Source of the DNA: Biscogniauxia marginata
Taxonomy: Eukaryota; Ascomycota; Sordariomycetes; Xylariales; Xylariaceae
Assembly (NCBI GenBank): GCA_022695795.1
Contig: MU404076.1
Span: forward strand, 409,296 to 473,295
DNA: 64,000 bases
Direction of reading: 5' to 3'
Below the pieces are notes generated by a model. It worked only from the letters and a program-made list of their open reading frames with translations, did no database searches and was not told the origin of the DNA. Shown here in pieces: positions 10,557-24,100 of the stretch. Numbering within the stretch: position 1 is the first letter of the stretch; each line of letters begins with the position of its first letter. The position numbers and the translations under genes were made by a program.

Positions 10557-11657
10557 TCAAGGCAATGCCCTCATGACGCCTTCAAATGCTACCAATGCCA
10601 TCGCATTTGCCGGAAACGCTCTCAAAATGCAAGGCAGGAAGCCTCTCCAATAACCCCTCGCTCCACTGTCTCTATATACCGCCCGCGCAGCCTCCAACCA
10701 GCTCCCGTACCTAGGCGTGCCGTCGCCAAGCCTCCCACCCAAGGGATCAGTCATGATGCGCTGCTTGACGACATCGCTCGGGTAGCTGGTGATCCAGAAG
10801 ATCTGGGCGCTGAGGCCGCCAGCCCAGAAGTTGACAGAGGGCGCGCTAAGTGAGGTGCGCTCGCGCAAGAGGCGCGACAGCACGTCGTACGACCCCCACC
10901 AGCAGAAGAAGAAGGACCTGAACAAGAGCGTCGCCCCGAGCCCCTTGTACACGCCCCGGATCCCGTGCGCCCCGTAGATCTTGCGCAAGCAGTCTAGCGG
11001 GCCCGAATACAGCCGCTCCGACTTGCGCGCCGAGTACTGGATCTGCAGGCGCGCCTTCACGTGCTCTACGGGCGCCGCTATGCAGCTCACTGTGAGCCCG
11101 GCCATGATGCCGGCGATCCCGTGGCCGTAGGACGGGAGGTGGTGCACGGCATCCGATGCTGATGATGATGACAGTGGGGCGTCATGGTGATGGGGGAAGA
11201 CGTTCTCGGCGAGCAGCCGACGGTAGATGGTCAGGCTACCGAGCATTAAAGAGTCCATGAACATCCAGCCGACGAGCGGCGGCGAGGCGCCCTTGTACAG
11301 GCCCCGCACGCCCTCGTTGCGGACCGTCTGGACGACGCATTGGAGGGGCCCGCTGAAGCGCGACGGGTCCGTCGTCTGAAGACGCACCTTGACCGTGTCG
11401 AAGGGGTGGCCGACTGTTGTTTTTTTGCGCCCCCCGGTATAGTTAGCTAGCTGATCTTTGACTAACTTATCATCTTTCGACAGCCTTTACGTAAGACGTG
11501 GAGGAGAACACAGAGAAAGGGGGGGGAGAGAGATGAACTTTGATATAAGTCACATACCTGTTAGCTTGGCGATGCCGGAGAAGACGCCGGCCACGAAACC
11601 CTTATAGTTCTTGCTGCCCGTAATCTCCACCGGCTTCGGCTTCTGGATGGCCTCCAT
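10557..11657 (-). CDS. Mitochondrial carrier family protein (carnitine/amino-acid carrier clade)
   Basis: An inner-membrane solute carrier. Exon 1 (11558-11657) encodes MEAIQKPKPVEITGSKNYKG and the first helix; exon 2 (10557-11413) the rest; the intron is 144 nt (donor GTATGTGA, acceptor CAACAG). The product has 318 residues. Three tandem repeats carry the PX[DE]XX[KR] signature: HPFDTVKVRLQ (created by the splice), APVEHVKARLQ and YPSDVVKQRIM; the second has Glu in place of Asp. The YKGASPPLVGWMFMDS and YRGFLPCILRAFPANA segments resemble the SLC25A20/A15/A29 and yeast Crc1/Ymc1 group, so the substrate is probably an acylcarnitine or amino acid, but it cannot be assigned. The usual product length is about 300 residues; a His/Ser-rich insert at about residues 110-125 accounts for the excess. 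Confidence 0.92.
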
Positions 11658-14027
11658 GTTCTAAGGTAGGTTGCTCGCGACAACGACTAAACTGCTACAT
11701 TGGAATTGGCATCCAGAGTGGTCTCCCGAGCTTTTGCTACCTCCGTGACGGTAGATTGATGTTTCGAAGTTGAATTTCGCTTAGTTTTAGCGAGGTAACG
11801 ATTGGATGACGGAGGGGTCGAAGAGATTTTGCAGTTCTTTTCTTTTTTTATAGTACTAGTAGGTAGCAATAGAGACGGGACAGAATGGCACACCGGAATT
11901 TACGGAGCTAGTGCCGCGATCGGCGCTATCGATTTACAAAGTTTCACAGCATGCTGGAAAGTCCGATGGCTCACTTTCGTGCCCGTCTGGCAGTTACATC
12001 CCGATCTGTGTGATGAATCATGATTAATGATGTCATTCAAAAGGGGGAAAGAGGGAAAGGGGGAAGAAAAGACAAGAGCCTGGAACAGAGAGAATACGTA
12101 AACGAAATGGAGATTGACCCCTTTTCTAATTAATATCTAACAGAGGCTCACTCACATTGAATATTCACTCCCACCGCGGGCGCAAATATCGATATCCCCC
12201 CAGACTCATCGGAGCACATCCACATGTTAACGAGCCCGTAAAAGTCCAGCCGGTCATAATGCACAATCCTCCACAACCAGGTTCCTCGCGTGCTGCGCTC
12301 TCTCGATGCCTGGACTAAACAACCCTCTCGCACTCCCCCCCCCGGTGTCTACGCGCGCAGATCCTCCGCTCCAGCGCCGACATTCCGGCGTCGCGGTGCT
12401 GGGAGGAGGAAGGTCTGCTACGCTCTGTCGAGCACGGGGAGGGGGGGCTGACTTTAATGTAATATATGCCTAGGTATGTAGGTAGATAGGTTAGGTGTTT
12501 ATACCTACTTATATCTTGGCGAGGGCAAGCCGAGGATGAGGTAAGGTAGGTAGGTATACAGGCAGACAGCTTTTCTTTTCCTTTCATCCCGCCAAAATCT
12601 TTTTTCTTTTTCTCCATCGGTCCCCCGAGAGAGACAGAGACAAAAAGAGAGAGAGCCATAGCAGCGAAGAAAAGGGGGTCAAGTGACGACGAATGATAAG
12701 AAGTCCCGCGAGCCAATCTTATGTACCTAGTAATCATTAGAGATCCATCTAGTAACACGTTGCCGGAAACCAACTCGTATACACCTACATAAAAATGTAA
12801 ATAAAAGGGGGACTTAAAAATATTGGACGGGAGAGTAGAGGTGAGCGAGATAGTTTGGAATGCCGGGAAGTGGTATCCCTTCCCTTCCCCCCTTTTACTT
12901 GGGTGAGCGAGCCTTGTGTGCGACGCAACCGGAGATGGCTGTCGCTTGTTGTTGGGCTGAAAGAAAGAGAGATTTTTAATTTCTAAGCTAGCCAACAATT
13001 AAATGTGCTTTCGCTCATATCGATATCGAGAGGTGATAATCCGGGCTTCAACTGCTATCCCTCCTATGGTAGCTGCCGCCTCTATCCCTTACATATTCCT
13101 CTTTGCGGACACATGCTACAGCTCTGAGTAGACCCTAGCTATGTGGATGATACTATCTACTCATCGCATACAAATAATTCTTTATTTAGAAACGTGATGG
13201 GAATATCAGCACTTAGTGTCTCGTCATCTATCCAGTGCTTTTCTTTTGTTGTGACTAGGGGCTAGTTTCTTTCTTGTGTCTATATCGACCTATACAAAGA
13301 CTAAGAGCAGACGTAACCTCTGCACTTCTATTCGATGATGTTCGCTCCTTTACTATATCCTTCCAATTGATTATATTAAACCACTTCTAAGCATTGGATT
13401 GGTTTTACATTGTACGGAATCCTCCTACTGAAAATACTTTATCGAGGATGCTAATAACGAAACTCACGGATATTCACACAAAAAAGCTTTGCAGTTTTGA
13501 ACTGAGGCAATTTGTCTATCCAGTTTGAATTGAATCTATTTATTTCATTTCAGCCATAATTATCGTGGGCGATTCTCCTCCTCTCCAATCTAAGTCTCAC
13601 TTAGTTAACCGCAGACGAATAATACACAGGCGACAGGAAGAGAGAAGCTATAGCTATAGCTAGTGGTCCTTTTGGCCAACTGCCCGCGAAACCCTTATAA
13701 GAAGGGCGGGATAATACGTATCATTTGACGCCCGCCGTTTTAATCGAAGCAAAGGACAGACGAGACGTGTCATGGTATCAACTGGATATCCCTAACTGGG
13801 GTTCCGTAGATTAAAATGCTGGTAATACAAGCCGATGAAGAAAGACGAGGAGACATGATCGGTGGAATGGACACTAAAACTAGTTATCCAAGATGTATCC
13901 AGCTTAGCCGTTGTGTTTGTCATAGGCGCTCAATCCTTTTCCACAGGTCACAACATGCTAATATCTGGAGATGGTACATCTTGATGAGAGAATTTGTACA
14001 AGAATAAAAGAATGGATATAACGGCAT
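11658..14027. other. Long intergenic stretch, no supported gene
   Basis: 2.4 kb. Long minus-strand frames at 12148-12333 and 12315-12998 lack codon bias or motifs and contain TACCTACC and GAGA low-complexity runs. It holds the carrier promoter and the 3' UTR of the large disordered protein. No tRNA-like arms were recognised. Confidence 0.5.
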
Positions 14028-17000
14028 CTAGTATACCGTCGACTTCTTGCGGCGCTCAAATAGCCGAGAGAATCCGTGGCTACCCTTATCCTCCGTTGGA
14101 GAAGGTAGAGAAGCTAGGGTTGAAGGTGGTGGCTCCGAGTCACGGAGGAAATTCGCCAAATCAGACGTCGCAGAGTTGGATACAGCTTCCCGGGGCTCGA
14201 ATTTCCTCATTGGAACACGACCACTGGATTCGGTCTGAGGGCGAATTGTTGATGCGAAATTGTTTCCAAACTTTTCCGCACCAGGTGGGATGACGATAGG
14301 GGTGTGGCTCTTGTTATTGCCCGCCCGGCTGCTGAGAGATCTACTCATAGATCTCTCGCCAGCATTGGATAATTTACGACTCAAACTTGAGCCTGACCCA
14401 CCATTCGAACTGCCGGCTGACCTCAGTCGCGCTATTAGATTGGGCGCGCTGGCCTTCTTCTTTGGAATGACGACTGGTTGTGGCGTTGGTTCCGGCGGTG
14501 GTGGTGGGTAATTGTTCAGGAAATCGATCAAACTCTCCTCCTGCTTTTGCTTTTGCTTTGGCATGGGCTTTGGCGTCATCCCTAGCTCTAGTTCATCTTC
14601 CTCATCGCTGAAGTCAATGGCGTAGGGATCACGGACTCGGCGCCGTGTCCGCTTTGGCATCATATCGTCATCGTCGAAATTATCTGCGGAGTAAAATTGT
14701 GACTTGTTCGTCTTATTCAAAAGAGCGCTTTGGGAGTTTAACGATGAAGGGGCAGATGATTCTGTTACATTCGTCGATGTTCGGCTCTCTCGAACATTAG
14801 GGACTGTCGCGTCCACCGCCTTGCCTCCAACAGCTCCTGTCATTTGTAATTGATCTGAATCCATAGTGGTTCTAAACGGAGCTACGGTGCGAGGAATCCG
14901 AGGATTGTTACTGTTAGCATTAGGGGGTCCTCGGCGGATAAAATCGATCAGCTCGGAGCTTTCGCTAGACTGATTGACGGTGGGATCTCTTGCTTGAAGG
15001 CGGATTCGAGCGCTATAGTCGGTCCGCCGGCTGTCTATGCTAGCGTTTCCCTTGGAATGAGTAGGTCCGGTGATGTTTCGTACAACAGTCGAGTTCCCTA
15101 GAGTAGCTCGTGTGGGGTATGCTGCGCCAGTGTCGCCGGGTGGACCAGTAGAGCGGATGAATTCCGCAAAGTCGTTCATTGATTCCCTAGGAACCCGAGC
15201 ATCCCTAGCCTGAGGAACGGTGCCTGTACGCACCCTCGAAGAGGTAGAAGGTGCTCTAGGGACCGTCCCGCCATATCTCCCGTTGATAGGAAAGGCTGTG
15301 GGGGGATGCGAACTCAAGCCAGTTGCCTTAGTGATTGATATAGATCTTTTGAGTGAAGAAGACCTCGAGCGTTTAGTGTCTTCACTCTTCCGGGACCTTG
15401 GGGAAGGAGCTTTAGGGCTATTATTTTGCTGAATTATAGGAGACTATGATTCTATTAGGACTTTTGTTATGGGAATTAAGGTAATGGTCACTTACATTCG
15501 TGTCTCGCATATTCTCTGGAGTCAGAGTATATTGAAGTGTCTCGTTGCTTTGGATCAGCTCCTCAAAGTTGCGGGCTACATCCACAGGCCTAATAGAATT
15601 ACTGCTGTCTTCAGAGCTTCGCATTGGCTTGAACTTGGCGGATGTGGAAGGTGACGGCGACTCGGTTTGAACGGGGCGTGGGAGTTTGGGCGATTCGGGT
15701 GGTACGCGTTGAGCTAAGCTTGGCTGCTCATTTCTATAATTCGGTCTGCTAACACTTCTCTCAGGTAGAATTGGCAGTGGTGAACTTCTCATGGTAGTGA
15801 CTGGCGTATGAGAAAAATCGGGGGCTTCCTCTAAGGTTATTCCGGTATGGCTGGTGAAGATCGTGACTTGACTCGGCGCGGTTGGGGTGGACAGCGTAGG
15901 AGAAGGTATCGATTTAGGGGGTGATCGGTTCCGGAGACGAGGAGAAACCACAGTATTGACATGCTGACCGTCATTCGTAGAGGGAATAACGATGGTGTTT
16001 CTGTTGTAGATAGTGACAGAAGGCAGATCCGCATCATTTTCCTCAACGATAGGAGGTGTCGAATTACCAGCTTCACGGGCAGTGCTTGCTGAGCGCGCAA
16101 CCGGACTAAGGAGGGGATCGTGCGCATCAACAGAACCGGCTTGCGATCTGATACTTGGGCTTCGAGGTCCCTGAACGTCAATAAGCCGAAGGGAGCGGAC
16201 ACTATTGGACCTTGCCTGTATGAGGGATGGTGGCCTTCCCGACTCCGAGATTGCCGGTGAGTTTGCTCCCCCGATAGACACTCGCGACGATGTCATGATC
16301 TCAGGCTCTTCCGTGAACTCTTCAATCTCGTCCTCTTCAATTTCGGGTTGAGATGCATTGCCTGTAGTCACCACCGCCAAGCCAGCGGCTGCTGTTCTAC
16401 CCACAGCTGTAGCGCCGGTCACCATCTTCTCAACTAGTCCACTTGATGATTTCGCTTCAGATCCAGCCTCGGCCTGCCCCTTTAATCCATACGAACCCCG
16501 GCCAGTGGTAGTGTTTTCAACGCCATTCGTAGATTTCTTATGGCGAGATACGGCACTCATAAAATCTCTGTCTCCATCCGGGGCAGAAATATCTGCAATA
16601 TTTCTGGAGTTCAGCTGCTCAGACTTACCCTTGGTATCTTTTGGGGCAACATCATCGTCAGATACATTAGCTGATATGTACCAGGGGCGTTTACGGGACG
16701 GAAGCGAGCGTGCACGCCGAATCGAAACATGTGAGAGAATTAGTCCAGCAGCTGAAGGCCGGGGAGCAATCCAACTCCTCGGACGGGGAGGAAGGCTCTC
16801 CCCATCTTGATCCTCCTCCTCATCGCTGTAGGTGACCTCGATATCGCTGTCTGGTAGAGGAAGGGAGGCTGGATCGAGGTCGCTTGTGTTAGCCTTTGCA
16901 GTTCCTTTCTCTGCGGACCCAACCTCTACCTCTCCTTCGTCGTGAATAATTGCGTCTCTATGTGCCCGAAGCGACGAAGATAAATCCGTGACACTGCTAG

Positions 17001-18171
17001 CACGTCTTATTTGAGAGGCTGAGCTGCGAGAGAAGGAACGAGAAAAGTTGGGTTCCAATGGGGACCGTATCCTCTTTTTCCAAGCGCGCCAGAGCCTACC
17101 AAGAGTTCGGTCAAGAGCAACACGTTCCATGTCGAGTTCCTCGACTACAATGCGATCTGCCAGTCCCCTTGGAGGCAGAATACCATCCTTTAGGTCCTTT
17201 TCATACTTAGCCCGCAAGCGGTTGAACGCCGCCTGTCCAGCCACAACCAGGACATGTTCGCCCATGAATTCAAGGATAGAAGTCAGGAAAATGGCAACCG
17301 CCGGGGGCACGGTTTCCGAGGAGAAGTCCTCCGATTCTCCTCTGAGATGCTCTTGTTCCATGTAGAGGTCTTCGTCCTCCTCTTCCATATCTCCAAGGGA
17401 GGAGTATACCATGCACCGAAGTCTAGTCCTCTTCCATACTAACTCGAGATCCCAGTCTTTAGGCAATTCCGTGGATGATTCCTGCGAAGACTGGGCCAGA
17501 TCTGCGACTTCGCCGCCCCCGAGATACTCTCTGAGCTCCTCCTCAGCCTGGTTGATGGCATCTTTGGCGAGTTTCGGCTTTAAAACTTCGCTTACGGCGG
17601 GTCGTAGAGCGGATAGGGTCGTGGATTTTGAGACGGCAATAATATTAAACAACAACTGATCCACAAAGTTGTTCGCAAGCTGAAGTGCCCCGGGAGAGAC
17701 GAGGGCTGTCTCTCCTGAAGGCTCAATCCCCGCCTCATCGTACCACGATTCAGAATAGTTGTCGTGGTCGGTGGTAACAATCTGCGAAGCGGCAGAGGCA
17801 GCAATGAAAGCTGCCTCCGGAGTCACGGTGAGGGGGGGAGTCATTAAACCGTGGGTTCCAATGGTGGATGGCCTGTCACTCGAGAAACTCTGAGTTCGTG
17901 AGCGAGCATGTCGCGGGGTATTAGCGACTCCGCTGGAGGAAGTAGACGACATGGTGACGGCAGAAGTAGGGAGGGATTGAATCGGAATGTCTGTCACGGC
18001 AGACCCGGGTAGGTCGCCTCGGCTGAGATAAGGCGACTGGTGAAGGGAGAATAAGCCGCAATGGTGTCTGCAGCAAGTCGGCGGTGGCTCAGATGATCCT
18101 GCCGGTTTTCGAAGTGTAGGGGTCGCGCAAGGTGCGAAAATCAGATCCTTTAGATTATCAGAAGGGTTCAC
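14028..18171 (-). CDS. Large fungal protein: conserved helical N-terminal domain, long disordered tail with repeated FIR-PP motifs
   Basis: Two long minus frames form one gene: exons 15496-18171 and 14028-15428 flank a 67-nt intron (donor GTAAGTGACC, acceptor ATAATTCAG). The join is in phase 0 and gives 1358 residues. The conserved part, residues about 110-360, has TPEAAFIAASAASQIVT, SPGALQLANNFVDQLLF, SALRPAVSEVLKPKLAKDAI, DWDLELVWKRTRLRCMVYSSLGDMEEE and ALDRTLGRLWRAWKKR; the paired helices suggest a histone-fold-like element, which is inference. The rest is Ser/Pro/Arg-rich disorder. In the second exon a motif of the type D[LF]x[DEN]F[IL]R..PP occurs four times (residues about 978, 1050, 1191, 1315). 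The first ATG (18171) is used here, but Met74 (ATG 17952, MSSTSSSGVAN) may be the true start, since residues 1-73 look like translated leader. The family is widespread in Pezizomycotina in my recollection; no function is assigned. Confidence 0.82.
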
Positions 18172-21100
18172 TGGCGACTGCGTGCGGAAAAGGCAAAGAC
18201 AGGCATAGGTGAATCAGACGGACGAGACGGATGGACACAGATCGGGATATGCGCAGATGAAACATTCGGCAAATGGGTTGACGGGCTTATGCACAAGAGG
18301 GATGCTTTTGACAGAACTGTTATGGCGGGTCGGTGCAATACGGAAGTATAACGATCTGACTAGTCGTGCTGATGTGCAGGAAATGGAAGAGGGAGTGTGT
18401 GCAGTATAATGTACGCCCGCATACACCAATGTGGCAAGCAGAGTATGATGGTGTAACCCACTGGGCGACCACGCATGAAGCTGAAGTTATTGTAGGTGCC
18501 GCTCCCCATCCTCGTCCCCGTCGTGCACATCCGGCAAGGTATCTGTCTCGTCCTCGATGCCCGACGCGATTGAAAAATCGGTCACGGCTGTTGATGGGGG
18601 ATCATATAATGACGATGATCCTCAAGCAGATCTGTGGGTATCTGAGGCTCAAACCACTAGGAATAGCCTCTACCTAGCATAGATCATGGCAGACAGGCAT
18701 GCGATGGAACAGTAGAGGCACGAAGAGATAATATCCTGTAGCTGTAGAATCAATATTACGTACCCTATTGCCTCAAGAGAAGGAAACCCCCGTCAGGACT
18801 GGCCGGAACGATCTTCTATTACGAATCGTGTTCGGCAACAAGTTGGTGTAAAACTTGTCTCAGGAGAAGCATGTCGACAGAGAAGAGGGATAGACGGATG
18901 GATGTAGGTTGTGTCTTCTGCCGGTTAAAACAGACGTTCCCACCGCACCGCGCATGAGGTACCGATCAGAGTGAGAGGAGAGGGCGAGGAGAGATGTTCG
19001 CGGCAAACAGAAAACGACGTATGCACGGGGCGTTGGAGAGAATGAAGCACAAACATCAAACGAAGGTTGACGAGCGAACGCGCGAGTAGTTGAAGAATAC
19101 CAGTGAATTTCCAACAAGATAAATCGGCGAAGAATGGAGGAGACATGGGCCAAGCCGACCGGGGCCAGGAACGCAATGTAGAGCTAGTGTCTAAACTAGG
19201 CCCGCCCTTGATCTAATGTAGGTAAATCCCTGTTCTATGTGGAAGCATTGGAGAAACAACAGGATGGGCCAAAGGAGATAGAGAGGGAAAAAAAAAAGGG
19301 TCGCCCCTGAACGGGGGTGTTCAGACCACATATGCATCGGGGCTAAGCTAGACTACTAAACTAGTGCGCACAGTGCCCTGCCGCTACGGAAATCTAATAA
19401 ATCGCCTAACCAGATTGATTGATTAGTTGCTACATTTGCTAAGTTATTTTTAAACCTCTCTGTCTCTTTTCTTCTTTTCTTCTTCTCCCATTACCTATAT
19501 TGTAGCATATACCTAAGCGCTCAACTACACTATAGCAATCGGCGAGCCGTTAATTAAGAGTGGGCGGTTCCATCTTGATGTTTTGGGACGTCGGAGAATA
19601 TCTACCTATGACTTTCGAAGCAATTAGCTAAAAGGGAGAAATGTTCGGAACTTATACCAATTGGGCTATAGAAAGTTTTATCTCAAACCTCGGCCTACGA
19701 TCATCTTTATCTTGGTGCTCATGTTCTCCCCCACGGAGCTCCCTTGTATCTAGGTCATCATGTTTCAAAATATTGCGCCAACGGATATTCTTCGAGTCCT
19801 TCTCTCTCGAAAGGAGATCTACCTCCACCTATCTCTATTGAATGAAGCCGCTGTTGATCTACGACTATACTCGTTATGGTGATCTTTGCGGAAGTTTGAT
19901 GTGGAGAAAATGCATTCGAGGCCGGGGGCTACGACGACACGCGAGACTCGACAGGGAATGGTAATTGCAAATTGACAAGTCTTTGAATCCTATGCACGAG
20001 CACGGAGACGCACCGGATTCACGGTAGGTGGTAGATGTACGGATTACGGGGCCATGCGTATGCACAATTGATGACGAGAAATACTGTTACACCATAAGGT
20101 AGTATTGGAACGGGATAGGATTGCAGAGTACCAATGTCTGTGAGAATACGGGTGAGAATTTTTCTTATTTAATTCTACTCGCATGCCTAGTACATGTAGA
20201 TAACTGTCAACTTATCTTATTATGTAGTATGACTTTAGGAGACGGAATGGAGGACAAGAAGACCGAAAGGGACGTATGTTGAATATAAATCTACCTACGG
20301 ACTACCTAGATACTCCGTACATAGACTGTATATATCTATAGATAGAAACACAAGCAGTTTAGCTAGTCCTAGCTAACCCCATACTCTTAGGTCTTATGTA
20401 AGGTAGGTAAGGGAACTACATTCGTTATGTACCTGTTAGTGACGATATGTACGGACTACTAGTAAACTGGCTAGCAAGATCGAGCCTAAGAGATGTTTCA
20501 TGCAGCGCCCCCAATTCCTACCTCCATAGCCTAGGTGCTGTAATACCTCGAATCCAGGACACACTCGCATAGACACACACTTATACAAGTACAAGTGAAG
20601 ACTCCGTAGGATTCAATATTGGCTCTCAAAAAGGATCCTGTGATGGAACCTGAAGCTGACTGCTTCTAACAAGTAGGCTAAGTATGTAGTGTGTGAAAGG
20701 TGAATCAAACATGCACTATGGCATGGCGTATGGTATCGCAACTTTCAGAGGCCCCCCTCCCCCAAGAAATCCTTCCGCGACATGATCTGGGAGTTATCCC
20801 TTCCTTTTGTTTGATCATTCTTTCAAGGTAGGTTTCTAGGTGGTATTGAGTCTAATGTTGGCACCACTAAGTAGTCACGCCGGGTTGACAGGTAGGTAAT
20901 AAACAAGAGTATCCAGCCCCCTCCCCCCTATCCACCTACTATTTCGATTACGTAGCAAATAGGTAGCGCTGCGTACATACACAACCCATATGGAATCATT
21001 CGATGACTATTCTCAAAGTGTAACTGTGTGTTGACTATTATTCACCGGTCGAAGCTAGCAGACTAGGACAACCTCAGGTCTTTCTTCACTACCTGTGAGC

Positions 21101-24100
21101 TCTGACTTTCATGGCTACCTACATATGTACCTTGGGCCAAGAGTTGGGGGACCCTCCATTCCGCTGACTGACGTACACCGATATTTATACTAGTTCTGTA
21201 TGTTGTAGTGTATGTACCTTGGCTCCATTATATCTGACTCGCGTCTGCGCTCGTTAAGAGATCGACTAGATCGCTCGCTCTTGGTTCCCCTCTCAATTCT
21301 CAGTGAAGGATGGAGTTGACAGATCACTTGTCTGGGAGCTCTCGTGACGCTCGCGATACCACAACCTCAGTAAGGTTCTTGCTGAGCTCCAAGCTACGAA
21401 GGTAGATCCCTATCTGTAGCAGACCCGGCAATCGATTACGCGCATACGGGCGGCAGACGGGACCACAAGGACAACCCGTCACGGAACTCCTTATTCCATA
21501 TTCACCTGTCAGCCTGCCACTTCGCGCCACAACCCCTCTTTCTTTCTATCTAGTGTAAATTAATCGCCCGTCTGCAGGGATTTTTAGTTGATAGAGAAAT
21601 TATCTTGGCTATTCTCAATTTCTCAGCCCTAGACCCATCATCTAGACCATCTAAGAGGTGATGAGGTGAACAAACCACCTAGGTAGCGTTGACGTCCACC
21701 TATATTGTCTCTCCGACGACCATAGTGGAATGTCTCTGGTAAGGGATCAATTATTGTTTTCTTAATCATTCGCCGTCGCCGACTGCGCAAGCACTAAAAT
21801 TAGTTAGTATGATAGCTTCGATTGTTGACGGATACTTGCTCATTCATGTTCATAACGCTATTAAGAATTGCAATTCAGCATTGAGAATGCGCATATGTAA
21901 AACAAACCTACCTTGACTTCAAGCGTACGACGAACAGGAATACTAACCGATCTGCGGATTCCCTGCGTCGATCCTTCGTGGAGATGTAGGTACATACCTA
22001 CTGAACCATCGTCCCTAATTGTTCAGACAGCCTCCCGAGCATCGACTTACTATGCCCTATCAATGCAGAGTAACCCTTAACGTAGCAGGCGAAACACCGC
22101 AGTACCCTACGCATTACACACGGACAAGTACTTTAACATTGTATATTATTATACTACCCCCTTGTTCTTATGAGCAACAATCAAGGTGTCTCTCACACAA
22201 CCTAAAATGCGCCACGTCCATTCTTGTTGGCTCGATTACTTCGCGGTTTTCCTCAGTATTGGGCACAGTCTATCCTCGGTGTCCAGATTCAGCATTCCCC
22301 TCCTTTCAGCATGGTATAGGTAACAAGTCAGACAACTGTATAGCCAGAACAAGAAAATACTCGTCATTATCTATTGTTTCTTAATGCGCAACTATCCTGC
22401 CGCCTCTGTTAGCGGGAAGCATGATATTTACACAGATTACTGATTTGCTTGGGTAAACAGAAAGGGTACATATGGCTAATAAGTCAACACGGGGAGACAA
22501 TTTTTGTCCGTGCGGGTGTCTGGCGTCAAGCTAGTCACTCAGTCTTACATCGATATTCCATCTTTACCTCCTAGCTAGCCTTGACTATGAGACAGACTCG
22601 ATACCGGCAGCAAGGACAGGCCCACTGTCTGTCGCTCGGAATGTACTTGTCGTGCATCAATTATCCTTCTAGAAACCCCGATGACTGGGTAGAGTCCTTG
22701 ATCAGATCCTCCCCGATACCTGATTCGGATAAAGCGGCCCAGCGCAAAGTTATCCTTACTTTGCATTCTTGTTCGCTGAGATATGGACAGCTTGGGGAAT
22801 ATTAACAGCCTCGCATGGTTGCAGGGGGGGCGAGAGATATATGTCTCTGCTCCCAAAGGCACACTCTATTGGCATTATGTCAACCGTGCCGAATGGCACT
22901 GTCTCTACAAGATTACGGCTAAGCGTTGCCGTTGGGAGCTGTTTGTCTCACCTTGACCGAGCTACATAGGATCATGTTCAACGATCAGGCAATCCCCATC
23001 GTTTAGCCAAGAGGAAACCTGTCTACTTACCGCCATGTAGGTCTGCCATGTGCTGTGAAGCATTCCGCTTCCTTGTTACCTCGAGGATTCATATATAATA
23101 GTTAGGTGATCGTTCATTTTGCTTCACACCCGGTAATTCCTCCTAAGGGTTACAATGCGCCCGGCCCTATGAGCCACATTGGCAGATCGCTGCCGCACGG
23201 TCGGAAGCTTTTGACAAGCACAGCCCAGTTTTGACGAGACTAGGGACCAATTTTCTAGGGACATAGGTCTGCGCAAAGACTCTTTAGGGCTCCGAGGTGT
23301 CCTTACCATTAGAATCTAAGATCGGACGGACTCCGGACGATAGGTAGTCAAAGCTCAGAATTCATCATCCCGTAGTTTAGTAGGCAAGCCGACACCAGTG
23401 CCGATCTGGTTATGCACGAGCAATTATTAAACCAACAGTCACTGATCACTACTGACACCTGAGTATGATTTGGTTCCCGTCCTTTTAGACGTCAGTACAG
23501 TCACACTACATTGACCGTCCTTGGTCACCGGACCAATTACTTCTAACGTCAACAAAGTTCCTTTTATTGTATATATTTTCCATACTCTGCATTCTAGCAT
23601 TAGCCCTCCTACTCCTCGTTTTAGTAGAACCTGGTTCAATTAATATCATATATCTTAGTGTGAGACCAGTCCTCGCTCTGTAGTGATACTCGAGCCCGGC
23701 TCTTACCTTCTAACACCGATTGCGCGCGTGCGGTACTACCGCCCAACCTAAATATATCGGCTACCTACAAACGCAGCCTCCCTCTAGGGTTGTGTTTCCG
23801 ATGAAGACATTCACTAGGCATCATACCTTCTTAGAGGAGATGCAAAGACCCGTAGGAGGAACGGACCTACATATGCTGTGATACCCACCCAAGCCACAAG
23901 TACGCTGACATTGTACTCCGAATCCGGGGACATTCGCCCTGCGGGAAGATCGGCAGAACTTATCCTTCAAGGCTCACTAAACTTTGCACATATATACTAC
24001 CGGAAGGGAGATGTGCTTATCCACAAACTTCCCTCCTGTAGGGCCGTTCGGGGCCCATCTGTGTTCCGCCGATTCATCTCACCAGAAAATGTGGCTTGGT

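Noticed and set aside
12148..12998. Two long minus-strand frames (61 and 227 codons) in the 11.7-14.0 kb gap
   Set aside because: No domain, no codon bias; contain GAGA and TACCTACC low-complexity runs. No partner exons with good splice sites were found.
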